Positions 16,401-24,617 of a stretch of DNA of 64,000 nt are shown in pieces. The stretch comes from DAIPJH01 sp036770365 (lineage in GTDB: Bacteria > Pseudomonadota > Alphaproteobacteria > Rickettsiales > UBA998). Position 1 is the first letter of the stretch. Every line of letters begins with the position of its first letter. The DNA lies in contig DAIPJH010000008.1 of assembly GCA_036770365.1 (NCBI GenBank), positions 1 through 64,000 of the forward strand, in the 5' to 3' direction. The notes beneath the pieces are model-generated. The model was not told the origin of the DNA. It saw only the letters and a list, made by a program, of their open reading frames with translations, and made no database searches. Position numbers and translations under genes: made by a program.

Positions 16401-16889
16401 CTAGAAAATCGTAAGACACCCGCAGAAGTTTTTTCCCTTTTAGTTAAAAACAAAGATTTTACTCAAGATCCCACCGTATGCCGAGATATTCTTCTTAAAT
16501 TTACAAAACGATGGGAATCCAACCAATTTAAGCGTGTTATGAGTACCCTCGCCCCTCATGTTGGCAGCAATGTTGATCCGCATCAAGCAGTGCGCACTAC
16601 GGTACTTGGAGATCATTTTCGCACAGGAATGGCCCAAGTAACCCTAGACGTCATGGCAGAAAAACTTGGTGGGTCAGAAAGATTTTCTCGCGCATTCATG
16701 ATGTCGCTTGATGATGCCAAACAACGTGCTGCTTTAGGAGCAGAATTTAAAGATCTATTGCTCACGCATTCAATCAACGAACTGCTATCACCAGAAATAC
16801 GTGGAAACATCAAATCCGCCAGCACACAAGGAAAAGCCATAGAAGCACACATCGCCCATACACCAGCTCAAACAAGACGACAAAGATAA
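13428..16889 (+). CDS. NMN adenylyltransferase-glutaminase-NAD synthetase fusion
   Basis: A 1153-residue protein with three catalytic parts. Residues ~15-220 are a NadM/NadR-type nucleotidyltransferase: VGRRQPMHQAHL (the GRFQPxHxGH equivalent) and GLSATYLRS (the ISxTxxR equivalent). Residues ~295-600 are a nitrilase-type glutaminase with Glu336/337, Lys422 and Cys480 (HEICAEGWPG). Residues ~640-1050 are NAD synthetase with ATP-pyrophosphatase loop SLSGGKDSAYG (667-672). It would convert nicotinate mononucleotide to nicotinate adenine dinucleotide and amidate that to NAD with glutamine. AAGGA precedes ATG 13428. With the preceding fusion it completes the route from nicotinamide to NAD. Confidence 0.9.
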   Translation: MTSMHYTDFETPKEHGIQYMLAVGRRQPMHQAHLRTLSRIMEQGYTPIIVIGSTNKAEKVNGLTDNLFEPVSNPLTLEDQRTQIRQALAGKQEGKDYHMVSFPDLGDNDAWNHALTDCLKGQIEIDGKYPNLLGKTAFHFIGKPEDKKPRRFVSPDGESKEVLAYFWEDTFDKLGLPVLTDSLYPDLPKGLSATYLRSLDLNHLSTSDRALFAAPDFIIERANQARNANPEKDALRELPVTLLDISLERLAKEKKISTRSIIAAAQEHGEELSIDTLRDAARRLNGSMHQSVPTVSLKVASASLNQTVYDFATNVPNIMHAIDKAVEDGADVLALEELGLTGYSADDYHQWNKSNDEVWKHIQLIARYANAKNPNLIISLGTPWHYADKSAHASDALYNLNNRPYNTQMTITGGKVIAIAAKSILADGAAEYEPRQFRNWPFEKGTIPVTLPDGSTVPFGKPITSFGEDGKRITLAHEICAEGWPGVNDDLTINAREQTQARHIAKQAQTHDLSLVLNPSASKPQPAINKERIRAEGLCQQGSHYCGAFVYTNFLGSGSGTYAAEGSQIFAQDGKIIHRGQRYHFGDVSYSSAVMDVPLAERGVPDAVAPHLFHTHSVQHIGKEADFESATKDHLMLEEYARTISLWLRDYMSKQPWPCQGFVISLSGGKDSAYGAIAVTTMVDLEVQENGIDGFFKHFPKLAYKDEVLKVFEEHGQEAAVDAIKKHLLTCVYLPTDNSSERTQNAARFLIEGGKSADGTHVKGIGGNFYVAPKQRVLDEEIIAYSGLNVDAVATMYKDLILNNMEHADSVRDLPDTLQHDIAAAEIVRTIKTYINAPLNSHPVLPHYLSEQCVKPIPTWANPKDDVTLQNIQARVRLPTPWTLANKEGKLALVTSNESEAVLGYTTAGGDMHMGGANPIGGVPKEDITRSLQYFEHHGLNGSSPIPTLHFINNEKPSAELRKESTGTSPQTDEDDLGFTYAQSKIMENLLLENRKTPAEVFSLLVKNKDFTQDPTVCRDILLKFTKRWESNQFKRVMSTLAPHVGSNVDPHQAVRTTVLGDHFRTGMAQVTLDVMAEKLGGSERFSRAFMMSLDDAKQRAALGAEFKDLLLTHSINELLSPEIRGNIKSASTQGKAIEAHIAHTPAQTRRQR

Positions 16890-16995
16890 GAGTAGAATAA
16901 GATAACAGGCTTTGCAAAACGGTAACACAAATAGGATAGAAACACCTATAAAAAGCTGATATGTATCATCCATCACGTATGCTGGAGTCCATGCT

Positions 16996-18015
16996 ATGAC
17001 CGACATCATCTATCATCATCGACCACCACAGCCACCCGCCTCCAGTGCGCCATACTTCTTTAAGATCATAATATATCTTACTTTATTATTCACCGCTATT
17101 TTCATATACATCAGCACGGCTCACGCAGGCGCGTTAATGGACAGGTTGCGAGAACATCGCGCTGAAAAAAAAAGCGAAGCTTCTGCCCAACCTGAGGGCG
17201 AAGAACATTCTATCTTTGGGCGAACTTTTAAAGGCACTATCTCCACACAAGGTGTTACGCAAAAGCTTGATATTCCCTATGGCACTCATGATAAACACAA
17301 ACTTGATGTCTATATCCCTGCGGGCGCACATAACGCGCCAATGATCGTGATGGTACATGGCGGAGGATGGCGTACAGGCGATAAAACGATGACAGGAGTC
17401 ATCACTAACAAAGGCAATCATTATACTGCCAAAGGCTATGTGTTTATTTCTGTGAATAATCGCCTTGTGCCAGATGCAGACGCACTCGCACAAGCAGAGG
17501 ATATTGCAAATGCCCTTGTCTTTATTCAAAAAAATGCCGCGACGTGGGGTGGTGACGCCTCTAAACTTGTAACGATGGGACATTCGGCAGGTGCGCATTT
17601 AGTAGGATTGCTGGCTGCTATGCCATCTAAAGTCACCGAACGCGGCGGGCAGAAATGGTCTGGTACAGTTGCGCTTGATAGCGGCGCGGTCGATGTTGAA
17701 GGCATAATGAACAAGTCACACCGTTCTATCTATGACAATGCATTTGGTGCTGACCCCGCCTTATGGCGTGCAGCATCACCACTAGTTCAAACTAACGTAA
17801 ATTCCGTCCCAATGCTACTCGTCTGCTCCTCTAAACGCAAAGACTCCTGCCCTGCCAATCAAGCCGTGGTAGACAAAGCGACCTCGCTTGGCGTCAAAGC
17901 CAGTCTACTTCCTGAAGCACTCAGCCATGGGCAAATCAACGATAAGCTTGGAGAAGATAGTGAATATACTAAAACGGTAGATGATTTTATCCTTTCCGTT
18001 ACCCAACAACGATAA
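16996..18015 (+). CDS. Exported alpha/beta-hydrolase (esterase/lipase)
   Basis: A 339-residue protein with an N-terminal hydrophobic segment (residues ~22-44, FFKIIIYLTLLFTAIFIY) ending near AHA-G, a signal peptide or anchor. The hydrolase core has the oxyanion HGGGW motif, nucleophile elbow GHSAGAH and a late histidine (LSHGQIN), the layout of carboxylesterase / feruloyl-esterase-like enzymes. It probably acts in the periplasm on an ester substrate that cannot be named. GGAG lies 8 nt before ATG 16996. It stands outside the NAD operon (107 bp gap) and may be cotranscribed with the DUF4169 gene 16 bp downstream. Confidence 0.85.
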   Translation: MTDIIYHHRPPQPPASSAPYFFKIIIYLTLLFTAIFIYISTAHAGALMDRLREHRAEKKSEASAQPEGEEHSIFGRTFKGTISTQGVTQKLDIPYGTHDKHKLDVYIPAGAHNAPMIVMVHGGGWRTGDKTMTGVITNKGNHYTAKGYVFISVNNRLVPDADALAQAEDIANALVFIQKNAATWGGDASKLVTMGHSAGAHLVGLLAAMPSKVTERGGQKWSGTVALDSGAVDVEGIMNKSHRSIYDNAFGADPALWRAASPLVQTNVNSVPMLLVCSSKRKDSCPANQAVVDKATSLGVKASLLPEALSHGQINDKLGEDSEYTKTVDDFILSVTQQR

Positions 18016-18031
18016 CCTATAAAGCATCCTC

Positions 18032-18217
18032 ATGACCAACATCATCAATCTCAATCAAGTGCGCAAAAACAAAGCCAAAGCTGAGAAAGATAAACTGGCC
18101 ACGACGAATCGTGCGAAATTCGGGCGTAGCAAAGACGAAATCAGCAAAGAAAAACAACAGACAGAGAAAGCCAAACGCCTACTTGATGGACATAAACGCG
18201 ATAAAGAAGATGAATAA
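18032..18217 (+). CDS. DUF4169 family small protein
   Basis: A 61-residue, highly basic helical protein matching the DUF4169 pattern: N-terminal IINLNQVRKNKAKAEKDK, central NRAKFGRSKDE, C-terminal RLLDGHKRD. The family is typical of alphaproteobacteria and has no assigned function. It follows the esterase by 16 bp, so the two may share a transcript. In this lineage it is often beside esterase or ribbon-helix-helix genes. Confidence 0.8.
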   Translation: MTNIINLNQVRKNKAKAEKDKLATTNRAKFGRSKDEISKEKQQTEKAKRLLDGHKRDKEDE

Positions 18218-18325
18218 TCACGCAGCGACGATGTTTACGAAAATGAAGGATTTTTGCAGTAATCTGTGTTCTTTATGCGTACAACCCTATTATCGCTCTG
18301 TGCCTTTATGTGAAAGCATCTCTAC

Positions 18326-19336
18326 ATGAAAAGAACGTTATTGTTTGTTATATTCATTGGCATTGTTATTGCTTTATCATGGGGTGGGGTAAGGTATCTT
18401 GGAGGGGCTTCTGTTGAAGTGACACATCCTGTACGCGGTTCTGCTGTTTTGGCAGTGTATGCCACTGGTACGGTTGAGGCGACTGTCATGCTTCCTATTG
18501 CGCCACGTTCTACGGCAAAACTTGTGGAACTGCTCGCAGATGAAGGAAGTCAAGTGCTTAAAGGACAAGTCCTAGCGCGACTTGAGGACGAAGATGTTCA
18601 AAGCACGCTGCGTCAGTTTGAAGCACAGGAAATCTTAGCTAAAAAGACATTTGAACGCAAAGCCAAGCTACTGAAATCAGGGGTAATTGGGGTAGCAGAC
18701 TATGACAGTGCCAAATCCGCATGGGAAGCAGCAAAGGCTCTAACGGCAAAAGCATCAACGGAGACGAACTTTCTCAAATTGACCGCCCCCGCAGACGGTG
18801 AGATCATCAAGCGTGATGGTGAAGTGGGTGAAATGATCTCTGCGCAGCAACCCGTTTTCTGGGTGCGATGTTGCGCGCCGCTGCGTATCTCGGTAGAGGT
18901 CAATGAAGAAGATATTGCCTTAGTGATGCCAAATCAAGAGGTTGTGATTCGCGCTGATGCCTTCCCTGACAAGATTTTCAAAGGTAGGGTTCAATCCATT
19001 ACTCCAAAAGGTGATCCAATTGCCCGCACGTATCGTGTACGTGTGGCATTTGCTGAACCAGTACCGCTGCAAATTGGCATGACAGCTGAAACCAACATCA
19101 TGATTTCTAAGCATGATAATGCTCTCCTTGTACCTTCTAACGCGGTGATCAATCAAAAAATCTGGTTGGTACGAGATGGCAAGCTGATAGAACAAGCAAT
19201 AAAACAAGGGGCAAAAGGGCTAAAACAAGTTGAGGTACTGAGTGGCGTCAAAGAAACCGACCTTGTAGTAACACAACCCGCTGTTACGCTCAAGGCGGGC
19301 GCATCCGTACGCAGCTATTTTGCACGGTCACAATAA
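18326..19336 (+). CDS. Periplasmic adaptor (HlyD/MacA-like) of ABC exporter
   Basis: A 336-residue membrane-fusion protein. It has an N-terminal membrane anchor (LLFVIFIGIVIALSWGG), a short helical hairpin (EAQEILAKKTFERKAKLLKSG), a lipoyl-like half (LTAPADGEIIKRDGEVGE) and a beta-barrel part (VVIRADAFPDKIFKGRV). It links an inner-membrane permease to the outer membrane. The stop overlaps the permease start, and the ATPase gene overlaps in turn, giving a three-gene adaptor-permease-ATPase operon like MacAB/DevBCA. Substrate unknown; no outer-membrane TolC gene is present here. Confidence 0.88.
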   Translation: MKRTLLFVIFIGIVIALSWGGVRYLGGASVEVTHPVRGSAVLAVYATGTVEATVMLPIAPRSTAKLVELLADEGSQVLKGQVLARLEDEDVQSTLRQFEAQEILAKKTFERKAKLLKSGVIGVADYDSAKSAWEAAKALTAKASTETNFLKLTAPADGEIIKRDGEVGEMISAQQPVFWVRCCAPLRISVEVNEEDIALVMPNQEVVIRADAFPDKIFKGRVQSITPKGDPIARTYRVRVAFAEPVPLQIGMTAETNIMISKHDNALLVPSNAVINQKIWLVRDGKLIEQAIKQGAKGLKQVEVLSGVKETDLVVTQPAVTLKAGASVRSYFARSQ

Positions 19337-20577
19337 TGCAGTTGCTTATCCATATCGCCCTCAAACATCTATTGGCACGCAAGCGGCAAAGTATCGTTTC
19401 GTTGATGGGGATCGTGCTTGGCGTCGCATTCTTTCTAGCGATCGCCTCGCTGATGAAAGGCTCAGAAAATGATTTCGTTAAACGTTTAGTGGATAACTCA
19501 CCACACATCACCATCAGCGATGATTATCGTAGCGCACGTGCGCAACCCGTCAACACCCTCTACACCACAGGTGCTATAGAAGTACGCCATGTCAAACCTA
19601 TCACAGAAACACGTGGTATACGCGGCTATGAACAGGTACTAGACGAATTAAAATCAACTTCAGGGGTTGCGGCTTCCCCTGTCATGGCAGGTCAGGCACT
19701 CGTTAATTTTGCAGGCAAAGATTTTGCTATCACCCTTAATGGCATGATTCCGAGTGAGGTCAGTAATGTCTCCACCATTGAAAAATATATGATAGAAGGC
19801 AGCATCAATAACCTGATCGCCAATGTCGACGGCATTATCATTGGAGCAGAATTAGCACGCAAATTATCGCTCTCGCTCAATGATAATATCACCGTTGCCA
19901 CAACCACAGGTCAGATACGCATCTTTAAAATACAGGGGATTTTTCGCACAGGTCGGGCGAACTATGATGAAACACAGGCATTTGCAAGCATTAAGCGCGT
20001 ACAGGCACTACTCAATCGTTCCAATCGCGCCAACATGATTATTATCAAACTTGAAAACTATGATACGGCTCGTACGGTTGCCGAGGAGATTGAAAATCGA
20101 ATTGGCTATAAAGCGGTCTCATGGCAAGAGGCGTCCGAAGACATCATCAGCACACTCGCTATCCGCAATACCATCATGTACTCGGTAGTAAGCGCAGTAT
20201 TGGTCGTTGCTAGCTTTGGCATTTACAATGTCATTTCAACGGTGGTAATGGAGAAGCAACGCGATATTGCGATCTTAAAATCCATGGGCTTCCATATTAA
20301 AGATATTCGTACTATCTTTTTAGCACAAGGGGTCGCGCTTGGCGTAACGGGCTGCGCGCTTGGATTACCACTTGGGATGATCTTTATGCTTGCGCTGGCG
20401 CAGATTCGCTTCAAACCACCCGGAGGCACAGAAATCATCCAAATGCCACTTGATTGGGGCGTCTCACAGTTTCTTATTGCAGCGACTTTTGCCATGTGTG
20501 CCGCAATATTGGCGGCACTCCTACCAGCTTACAAAGCCGCGTCGCTGCACCCTGTTGATATTTTACGGGGATCATGA
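19336..20577 (+). CDS. MacB/FtsX-type ABC transporter permease
   Basis: A 413-residue permease with the FtsX/MacB topology: a first transmembrane helix near the N-terminus (IVSLMGIVLGVAFFLAIAS), a large periplasmic domain (residues ~45-270), and three helices near the C-terminus (around TIMYSVVSAVLVVASFGIYN, IFLAQGVALGVTGCALGLP and FLIAATFAMCAAILAALLP). The ATPase-contact region EKQRDIAILKSMGF is typical. It has no fused ATPase; that is encoded by the next gene, overlapping by 4 nt. It likely works as a mechanotransmission exporter with the upstream adaptor. Confidence 0.9.
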   Translation: MQLLIHIALKHLLARKRQSIVSLMGIVLGVAFFLAIASLMKGSENDFVKRLVDNSPHITISDDYRSARAQPVNTLYTTGAIEVRHVKPITETRGIRGYEQVLDELKSTSGVAASPVMAGQALVNFAGKDFAITLNGMIPSEVSNVSTIEKYMIEGSINNLIANVDGIIIGAELARKLSLSLNDNITVATTTGQIRIFKIQGIFRTGRANYDETQAFASIKRVQALLNRSNRANMIIIKLENYDTARTVAEEIENRIGYKAVSWQEASEDIISTLAIRNTIMYSVVSAVLVVASFGIYNVISTVVMEKQRDIAILKSMGFHIKDIRTIFLAQGVALGVTGCALGLPLGMIFMLALAQIRFKPPGGTEIIQMPLDWGVSQFLIAATFAMCAAILAALLPAYKAASLHPVDILRGS

Positions 20578-21257
20578 TGGTGGAATATATTATTCACACT
20601 GAAAAGCTGTCTCGCACACTCGCAGGTGAAATCCCCGTGACACTTATCAAACAAGCAGACATTGCTGTACGACAGGGTGAGTTTGTTGCTATCACAGGTC
20701 CTTCTGGTTCAGGGAAATCATCCCTACTCTACATGCTTGGGCTACTGGATCAACCCACCAGCGGCAAAGTCATCTTAAATGGTGTAGACACAACCCGTAT
20801 GAACGACGATCAACGCGCAGATTTACGACTCGAAGATTTAGGGTTCGTGTTTCAATTTCACTTTCTACTACCTGAGTTTTCCGCACTGGAAAACGTTATG
20901 CTACCCATGCAAAAATTAGGGCGTTTATCTGACAAGCAGATTAAAACACGAGCGCAGGAATTACTTGAGAGCCTTGATCTAGGCACGCAGATCCATAAAC
21001 TACCCAAACAGCTCTCTGGTGGACAAAGCCAGCGTGTTGCCATTGCCCGTGCGCTCGCCAATGAACCACTGTTATTGCTTGCAGATGAACCAACAGGCAA
21101 TCTTGACACTAAATCCAGCTTGAATGTCCAAAATATTTTGCTAGAGCAAGCTCACAAACACAATCGCACGGTGATTGTCGTCTCACATGACATGGAGTTT
21201 GCACGACGTGCCGATCGTAGCATCGTCATTATAGATGGAGAAATTGTGAAAGCCTAA
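20574..21257 (+). CDS. ABC transporter ATPase (MacB/LolD class)
   Basis: A 227-residue ATPase. Walker A is GPSGSGKSS, the signature motif LSGGQSQRVAIARAL, Walker B LLLLADEPTGNLD, and the H-loop VVSHD. The class is that of LolD/MacB/FtsE, which drive FtsX-type permeases such as the one directly upstream (4-nt overlap). The weak AT-rich inverted repeat AAAATCAG...CTGATTTT (21257-21292) downstream could contribute to termination. Confidence 0.93.
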   Translation: MMVEYIIHTEKLSRTLAGEIPVTLIKQADIAVRQGEFVAITGPSGSGKSSLLYMLGLLDQPTSGKVILNGVDTTRMNDDQRADLRLEDLGFVFQFHFLLPEFSALENVMLPMQKLGRLSDKQIKTRAQELLESLDLGTQIHKLPKQLSGGQSQRVAIARALANEPLLLLADEPTGNLDTKSSLNVQNILLEQAHKHNRTVIVVSHDMEFARRADRSIVIIDGEIVKA

Positions 21258-21326
21258 AAATCAGTAAGATTGGATTGTCTTTCTCTGATTTTCTGGCATA
21301 ATCTAAACTCATTTTGAGGTTATACC

Positions 21327-21866
21327 ATGACAGTAACACCGCTCTCCTCTCCCACGACACCACACTTGCGCAGTTATATTACCAACATCCCTGACTTCCC
21401 GAAGGCGGGGGTAATGTTTCGTGATATTTCACCGCTGCTACGTGAACATTTTGGCGAAGCGATCACACAAATGGCATCGCTTTTTACACCAAGCGAATGG
21501 GCGCAGATCGAAGTGATCGGCGGGGTAGAATCACGTGGATTTATTTTAGCTGCTGGACTTGCTGCCACGCAAAATAAAGGCTTTGTCAAAATCCGCAAGC
21601 GCGGTAAACTCCCTGCCCCTGTAGTACAGCGTCACTACGGCTTGGAATATGGCGAGGACGCACTAGAGATGCAGTTTGGCAAAGGTAAAATGCTGATTGT
21701 CGATGATGTGCTGGCTACGGGCGGAACACTTGCCGCCGCTGCCGAACTTGCCAAAGAGTCGGGTCATGAGGTGCAGGGCTTCACCTGCCTTATCGACCTA
21801 AAATATCTCAATGATTTTACGTGGGACGGGTTAAAGGCACGATCACTCATCACTTATGAATCTTAG
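21327..21866 (+). CDS. apt: Adenine phosphoribosyltransferase
   Basis: A 179-residue purine salvage enzyme making AMP from adenine and PRPP. The PRPP-binding motif MLIVDDVLATGGTL is exact. The N-terminal IPDFPKAGVMFRDISPLL and the flexible-loop region RKRGKLPAPVV fit bacterial Apt, and the length is typical. GAGGT precedes ATG 21327. The following gene encodes an MTA/SAH nucleosidase that releases adenine, so the two adjacent genes form a logical adenine-recycling pair. Confidence 0.95.
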   Translation: MTVTPLSSPTTPHLRSYITNIPDFPKAGVMFRDISPLLREHFGEAITQMASLFTPSEWAQIEVIGGVESRGFILAAGLAATQNKGFVKIRKRGKLPAPVVQRHYGLEYGEDALEMQFGKGKMLIVDDVLATGGTLAAAAELAKESGHEVQGFTCLIDLKYLNDFTWDGLKARSLITYES

Positions 21867-21875
21867 CTCTTCCTT

Positions 21876-21918
21876 GTTCAGCCAAAGGCCGAACTTCTCT
21901 CTCCTGCTTGCAGGAGAG
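21876..21918. repeat. Two adjacent inverted repeats
   Basis: GTTCAGCC-AAA-GGCCGAAC (21876-21894, one mismatch) is followed by CTCTCCTGC-TT-GCAGGAGAG (21899-21918, a perfect 9-bp stem). They fill the apt to nucleosidase gap. No T tract follows, so a repeat element or RNA-processing structure is more likely than a terminator. Confidence 0.5.
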
Positions 21919-21953
21919 GGTTAGGGTATTTCACTTATCTAAGGACACAACAC

Positions 21954-22508
21954 ATGCCCCCCAAACTACTTATCGTCATGGCACTCGAAAGCGAAGGGCA
22001 AGGTCTGCTCGAAGACTTAGGGTTTGAAGTACTTTATTGCGGTGTTGGAAAAGTCAATGCAGCATATCGCCTTGCACGTGCGCTGCACCGCAATAAATAT
22101 GATGTCATTCTCAACCTTGGCTCGGCTGGAAGTCCACGCTTTAACACGGGTTCGCTGGTCGAAGCTCATCATTTTGTGCAGCGCGATATGGATGCCAGTG
22201 GTCTTGGGTTTGCACTCGGCGAAACACCATTTGACAGCATGCCACTGGTGCTAGAGTTCCCTCGCCGCTTCCCTCATTTGCCTGCTGGCGTGTGCGGCTC
22301 AGGTGATTCTTTCCTACAAGGCGCATCCCCCGTCGCCTGCGACATCATCGACATGGAAGCCTTCGCCCTCGCCAAAGTCTGCCACCATGAAAATATTCCC
22401 TTCTCAAGCGTCAAATACATCACCGACGGTGCGGATGGCTCAGCGCATGTGGATTGGAATGAGAATTTGAAACATGCGGCACGGGCGTTTGTGGGGTTAT
22501 TGGCTTGA
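21954..22508 (+). CDS. MTA/SAH nucleosidase-like protein
   Basis: A 184-residue member of the phosphorylase/nucleosidase superfamily that hydrolyses 5'-methylthioadenosine or S-adenosylhomocysteine to adenine. Family features are LLIVMALESEGQGL at the start, NLGSAGSP (phosphate/ribose-site glycine region), the ribose-binding glutamate in IIDMEAFALAKVC, and the catalytic aspartate in YITDGAD. It is about 45 residues shorter than Escherichia coli MtnN, mostly in the central loops, but the active-site residues are present. Its product adenine is the substrate of the neighbouring Apt. Confidence 0.8.
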   Translation: MPPKLLIVMALESEGQGLLEDLGFEVLYCGVGKVNAAYRLARALHRNKYDVILNLGSAGSPRFNTGSLVEAHHFVQRDMDASGLGFALGETPFDSMPLVLEFPRRFPHLPAGVCGSGDSFLQGASPVACDIIDMEAFALAKVCHHENIPFSSVKYITDGADGSAHVDWNENLKHAARAFVGLLA

Positions 22509-22563
22509 CCTTACGGCTTAAGCCTTCTAGGTTGCGCGGCTTTGATGATGCGTGGTTTTCACT

Positions 22564-22591
22564 TGTCATTCCCGCGAAAGCGGGAATGACA
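22564..22591. repeat. REP-like palindrome, copy 1
   Basis: TGTCATTCCCGC-GAAA-GCGGGAATGACA is a perfect 12-bp stem with a GAAA loop. A degraded relative lies at 26908-26939. The downstream stretch 22598-22632 (GCTTCGC..CTCGCAATGAC) resembles another dispersed repeat type widespread in bacterial genomes. Confidence 0.75.
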
Positions 22592-22679
22592 GAAGACTGG
22601 ACTGCTTCGCCTTTGGCTCGCAATGACGTAGAGAACGCGGCAATGCATTAATAACTAATAAGAATTTGAGAACAGAAAC

Positions 22680-24506
22680 ATGCTGACAGTACAAGACCTT
22701 ACCTACCGCGTGGGCGGACGCACCTTGCTGGATAAGGCATCGTTTGTGATTGGAACAGGGCAGCGCGTGGGGCTGGTTGGGCCGAATGGGATTGGAAAAT
22801 CAACCCTGTTTAAGCTGATTGGCGGCGAGCTAGCGGCAGACGGCGGCGAAATGTCGATCGTTAAAAACGCGACGATGGGCTGGGTGAAGCAGGATTTACC
22901 TGATGATGATACCAAGCTGATTGATATTGTTTTGGCGGCAGATACGGAGCGCGCTGCGCTGATGCTGGAGACGGAAACTGCCCTAGACCCTGAGCGCATG
23001 GCGTATATTTATGAGCGGTTGGAAGAAATTAGCGCGTATGACGCACCTGCACGGGCTGCATCGATTCTGTCAGGACTTGGTTTTAATGAAGAGGCGCAGC
23101 AGCGTCCAATTTCTGATTTTTCAGGCGGGTGGCGGATGCGGGTTGCGCTAGCGGCGACGCTTTTTCGCAAGCCGAATTTGCTGATGCTCGATGAGCCGAC
23201 CAACCACCTTGATTTTGAAGCGATGATCTGGCTCGAAAATTACCTGATGCGCTACAGCGAAACGTTGCTGATTATCTCGCATGACCGTGATATTTTGAAC
23301 AAGACGGTCACGCATATTCTACACATGGAAGACAAAAAGCTGACCTCGTATACGGGGACATATGATGAGTTTGAACGCCGCCGTGCCGAACGTTTACTCA
23401 ACCAACAAGCCTTACGCGAAAAGCAAATGGCACAAAAAGCCCATATGCAGAAATTTGTGGATAGATTTGGTGCATCTGCGAGCAAAGCACGTCAAGCACA
23501 GAGCCGTATCAAGGCGATTCAGAAGATGGATATTGTTGATGCAGTGATGATGGATAGGGTCACGGCGTTTGTGTTCCCTGACCCACCAGAACTGCGCTCG
23601 CCGCTGATCCGTTTGGACGATGTCGATGTAGGCTATGAAGCCGGTAAGCCGATCTTGCGCAAGCTGAACCTTAGCATTGATATGGATGACCGCATCGCGC
23701 TACTGGGAGCGAATGGAAACGGAAAATCAACACTGGTAAAGCTGCTTTCTGGGCGGATGGAAGCGATGGCTGGCAAGATCAGCAAGCCAAATCAGCTTAA
23801 AGTGGGCTATTTTGCGCAGTTTCAAACCGATGAGTTGGATGTGACACTGACACCATTCCAGACAATGCAATCACTGATGAAAGGTGCGGTTGAACCTAAA
23901 GTTCGCGCTGCACTAGGTAAATTCGGGTTTGATAAAGACAAGGCAGACACGAAAGTTGGCGAACTCTCCGGCGGAGAGAAGGCACGTTTGCTCTTTTGTT
24001 TGATGAGTTTTGATGCGCCGCACATCATGCTGCTCGATGAGCCGACCAACCATTTAGATATGGATGCACGCGAGGCACTAATGCAGGCACTCAATAATTA
24101 TACGGGCGCAGTGATTTTGGTGAGCCATGATCCACATTTAGTTGAAACGGTGGCGGAACGTTTATGGCTGGTGGCAGACGGGACATGCGTGCCGTATGAC
24201 GATGATCTAGAAGGCTACAAACAGCTCGTCATCCAACAACGCAGACGCGAGCGCGAAGGCACAAAAAAGGAATCCCGCGAGAAGAAAAAAGGTGGTAACG
24301 ACACTCCTGAAAAACAAGCAGCGAAGCTAGAAGAAACCCTCGCACAACTTACCCTTCGCAAGGATGCACTAGAAAATGACCTCGCCAATTGCAGTGAAAA
24401 AGGCGATATCGATACGCTCAAACAACTCAGCAACACTTACGAAAATGTTGTGAAAGAAATTGTAGTAGCCGAGAAAGCGTATGAAGAGATTTTAGCAAGG
24501 CTATAA
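22680..24506 (+). CDS. ABC-F family ATPase (ribosome-associated type)
   Basis: A 608-residue soluble protein with two ABC domains. The first has Walker A GPNGIGKST and Walker B LLMLDEPTNHLD. The second has GANGNGKST, signature LSGGEKARL and Walker B IMLLDEPTNHLD. The ABC-F linker (~residues 235-290) and a charged C-terminal coiled coil (KKESREKKKGG onward, ~520-608) are present. There are no membrane helices. ABC-F proteins act on the ribosome to relieve stalls or give antibiotic protection. The C-terminal coiled coil resembles Uup/YheS-type members; the exact subfamily cannot be fixed by eye. Confidence 0.92.
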   Translation: MLTVQDLTYRVGGRTLLDKASFVIGTGQRVGLVGPNGIGKSTLFKLIGGELAADGGEMSIVKNATMGWVKQDLPDDDTKLIDIVLAADTERAALMLETETALDPERMAYIYERLEEISAYDAPARAASILSGLGFNEEAQQRPISDFSGGWRMRVALAATLFRKPNLLMLDEPTNHLDFEAMIWLENYLMRYSETLLIISHDRDILNKTVTHILHMEDKKLTSYTGTYDEFERRRAERLLNQQALREKQMAQKAHMQKFVDRFGASASKARQAQSRIKAIQKMDIVDAVMMDRVTAFVFPDPPELRSPLIRLDDVDVGYEAGKPILRKLNLSIDMDDRIALLGANGNGKSTLVKLLSGRMEAMAGKISKPNQLKVGYFAQFQTDELDVTLTPFQTMQSLMKGAVEPKVRAALGKFGFDKDKADTKVGELSGGEKARLLFCLMSFDAPHIMLLDEPTNHLDMDAREALMQALNNYTGAVILVSHDPHLVETVAERLWLVADGTCVPYDDDLEGYKQLVIQQRRREREGTKKESREKKKGGNDTPEKQAAKLEETLAQLTLRKDALENDLANCSEKGDIDTLKQLSNTYENVVKEIVVAEKAYEEILARL

Positions 24507-24617
24507 GCTAAAGACAGAAAAACATAGGACTTGCACTTTGTAACACGCACAGTTATGCATAATTCATTGAAGTAATGCCATATAAGAACTTTAAATTAAT
24601 CATATGAAAAGCTTCCA

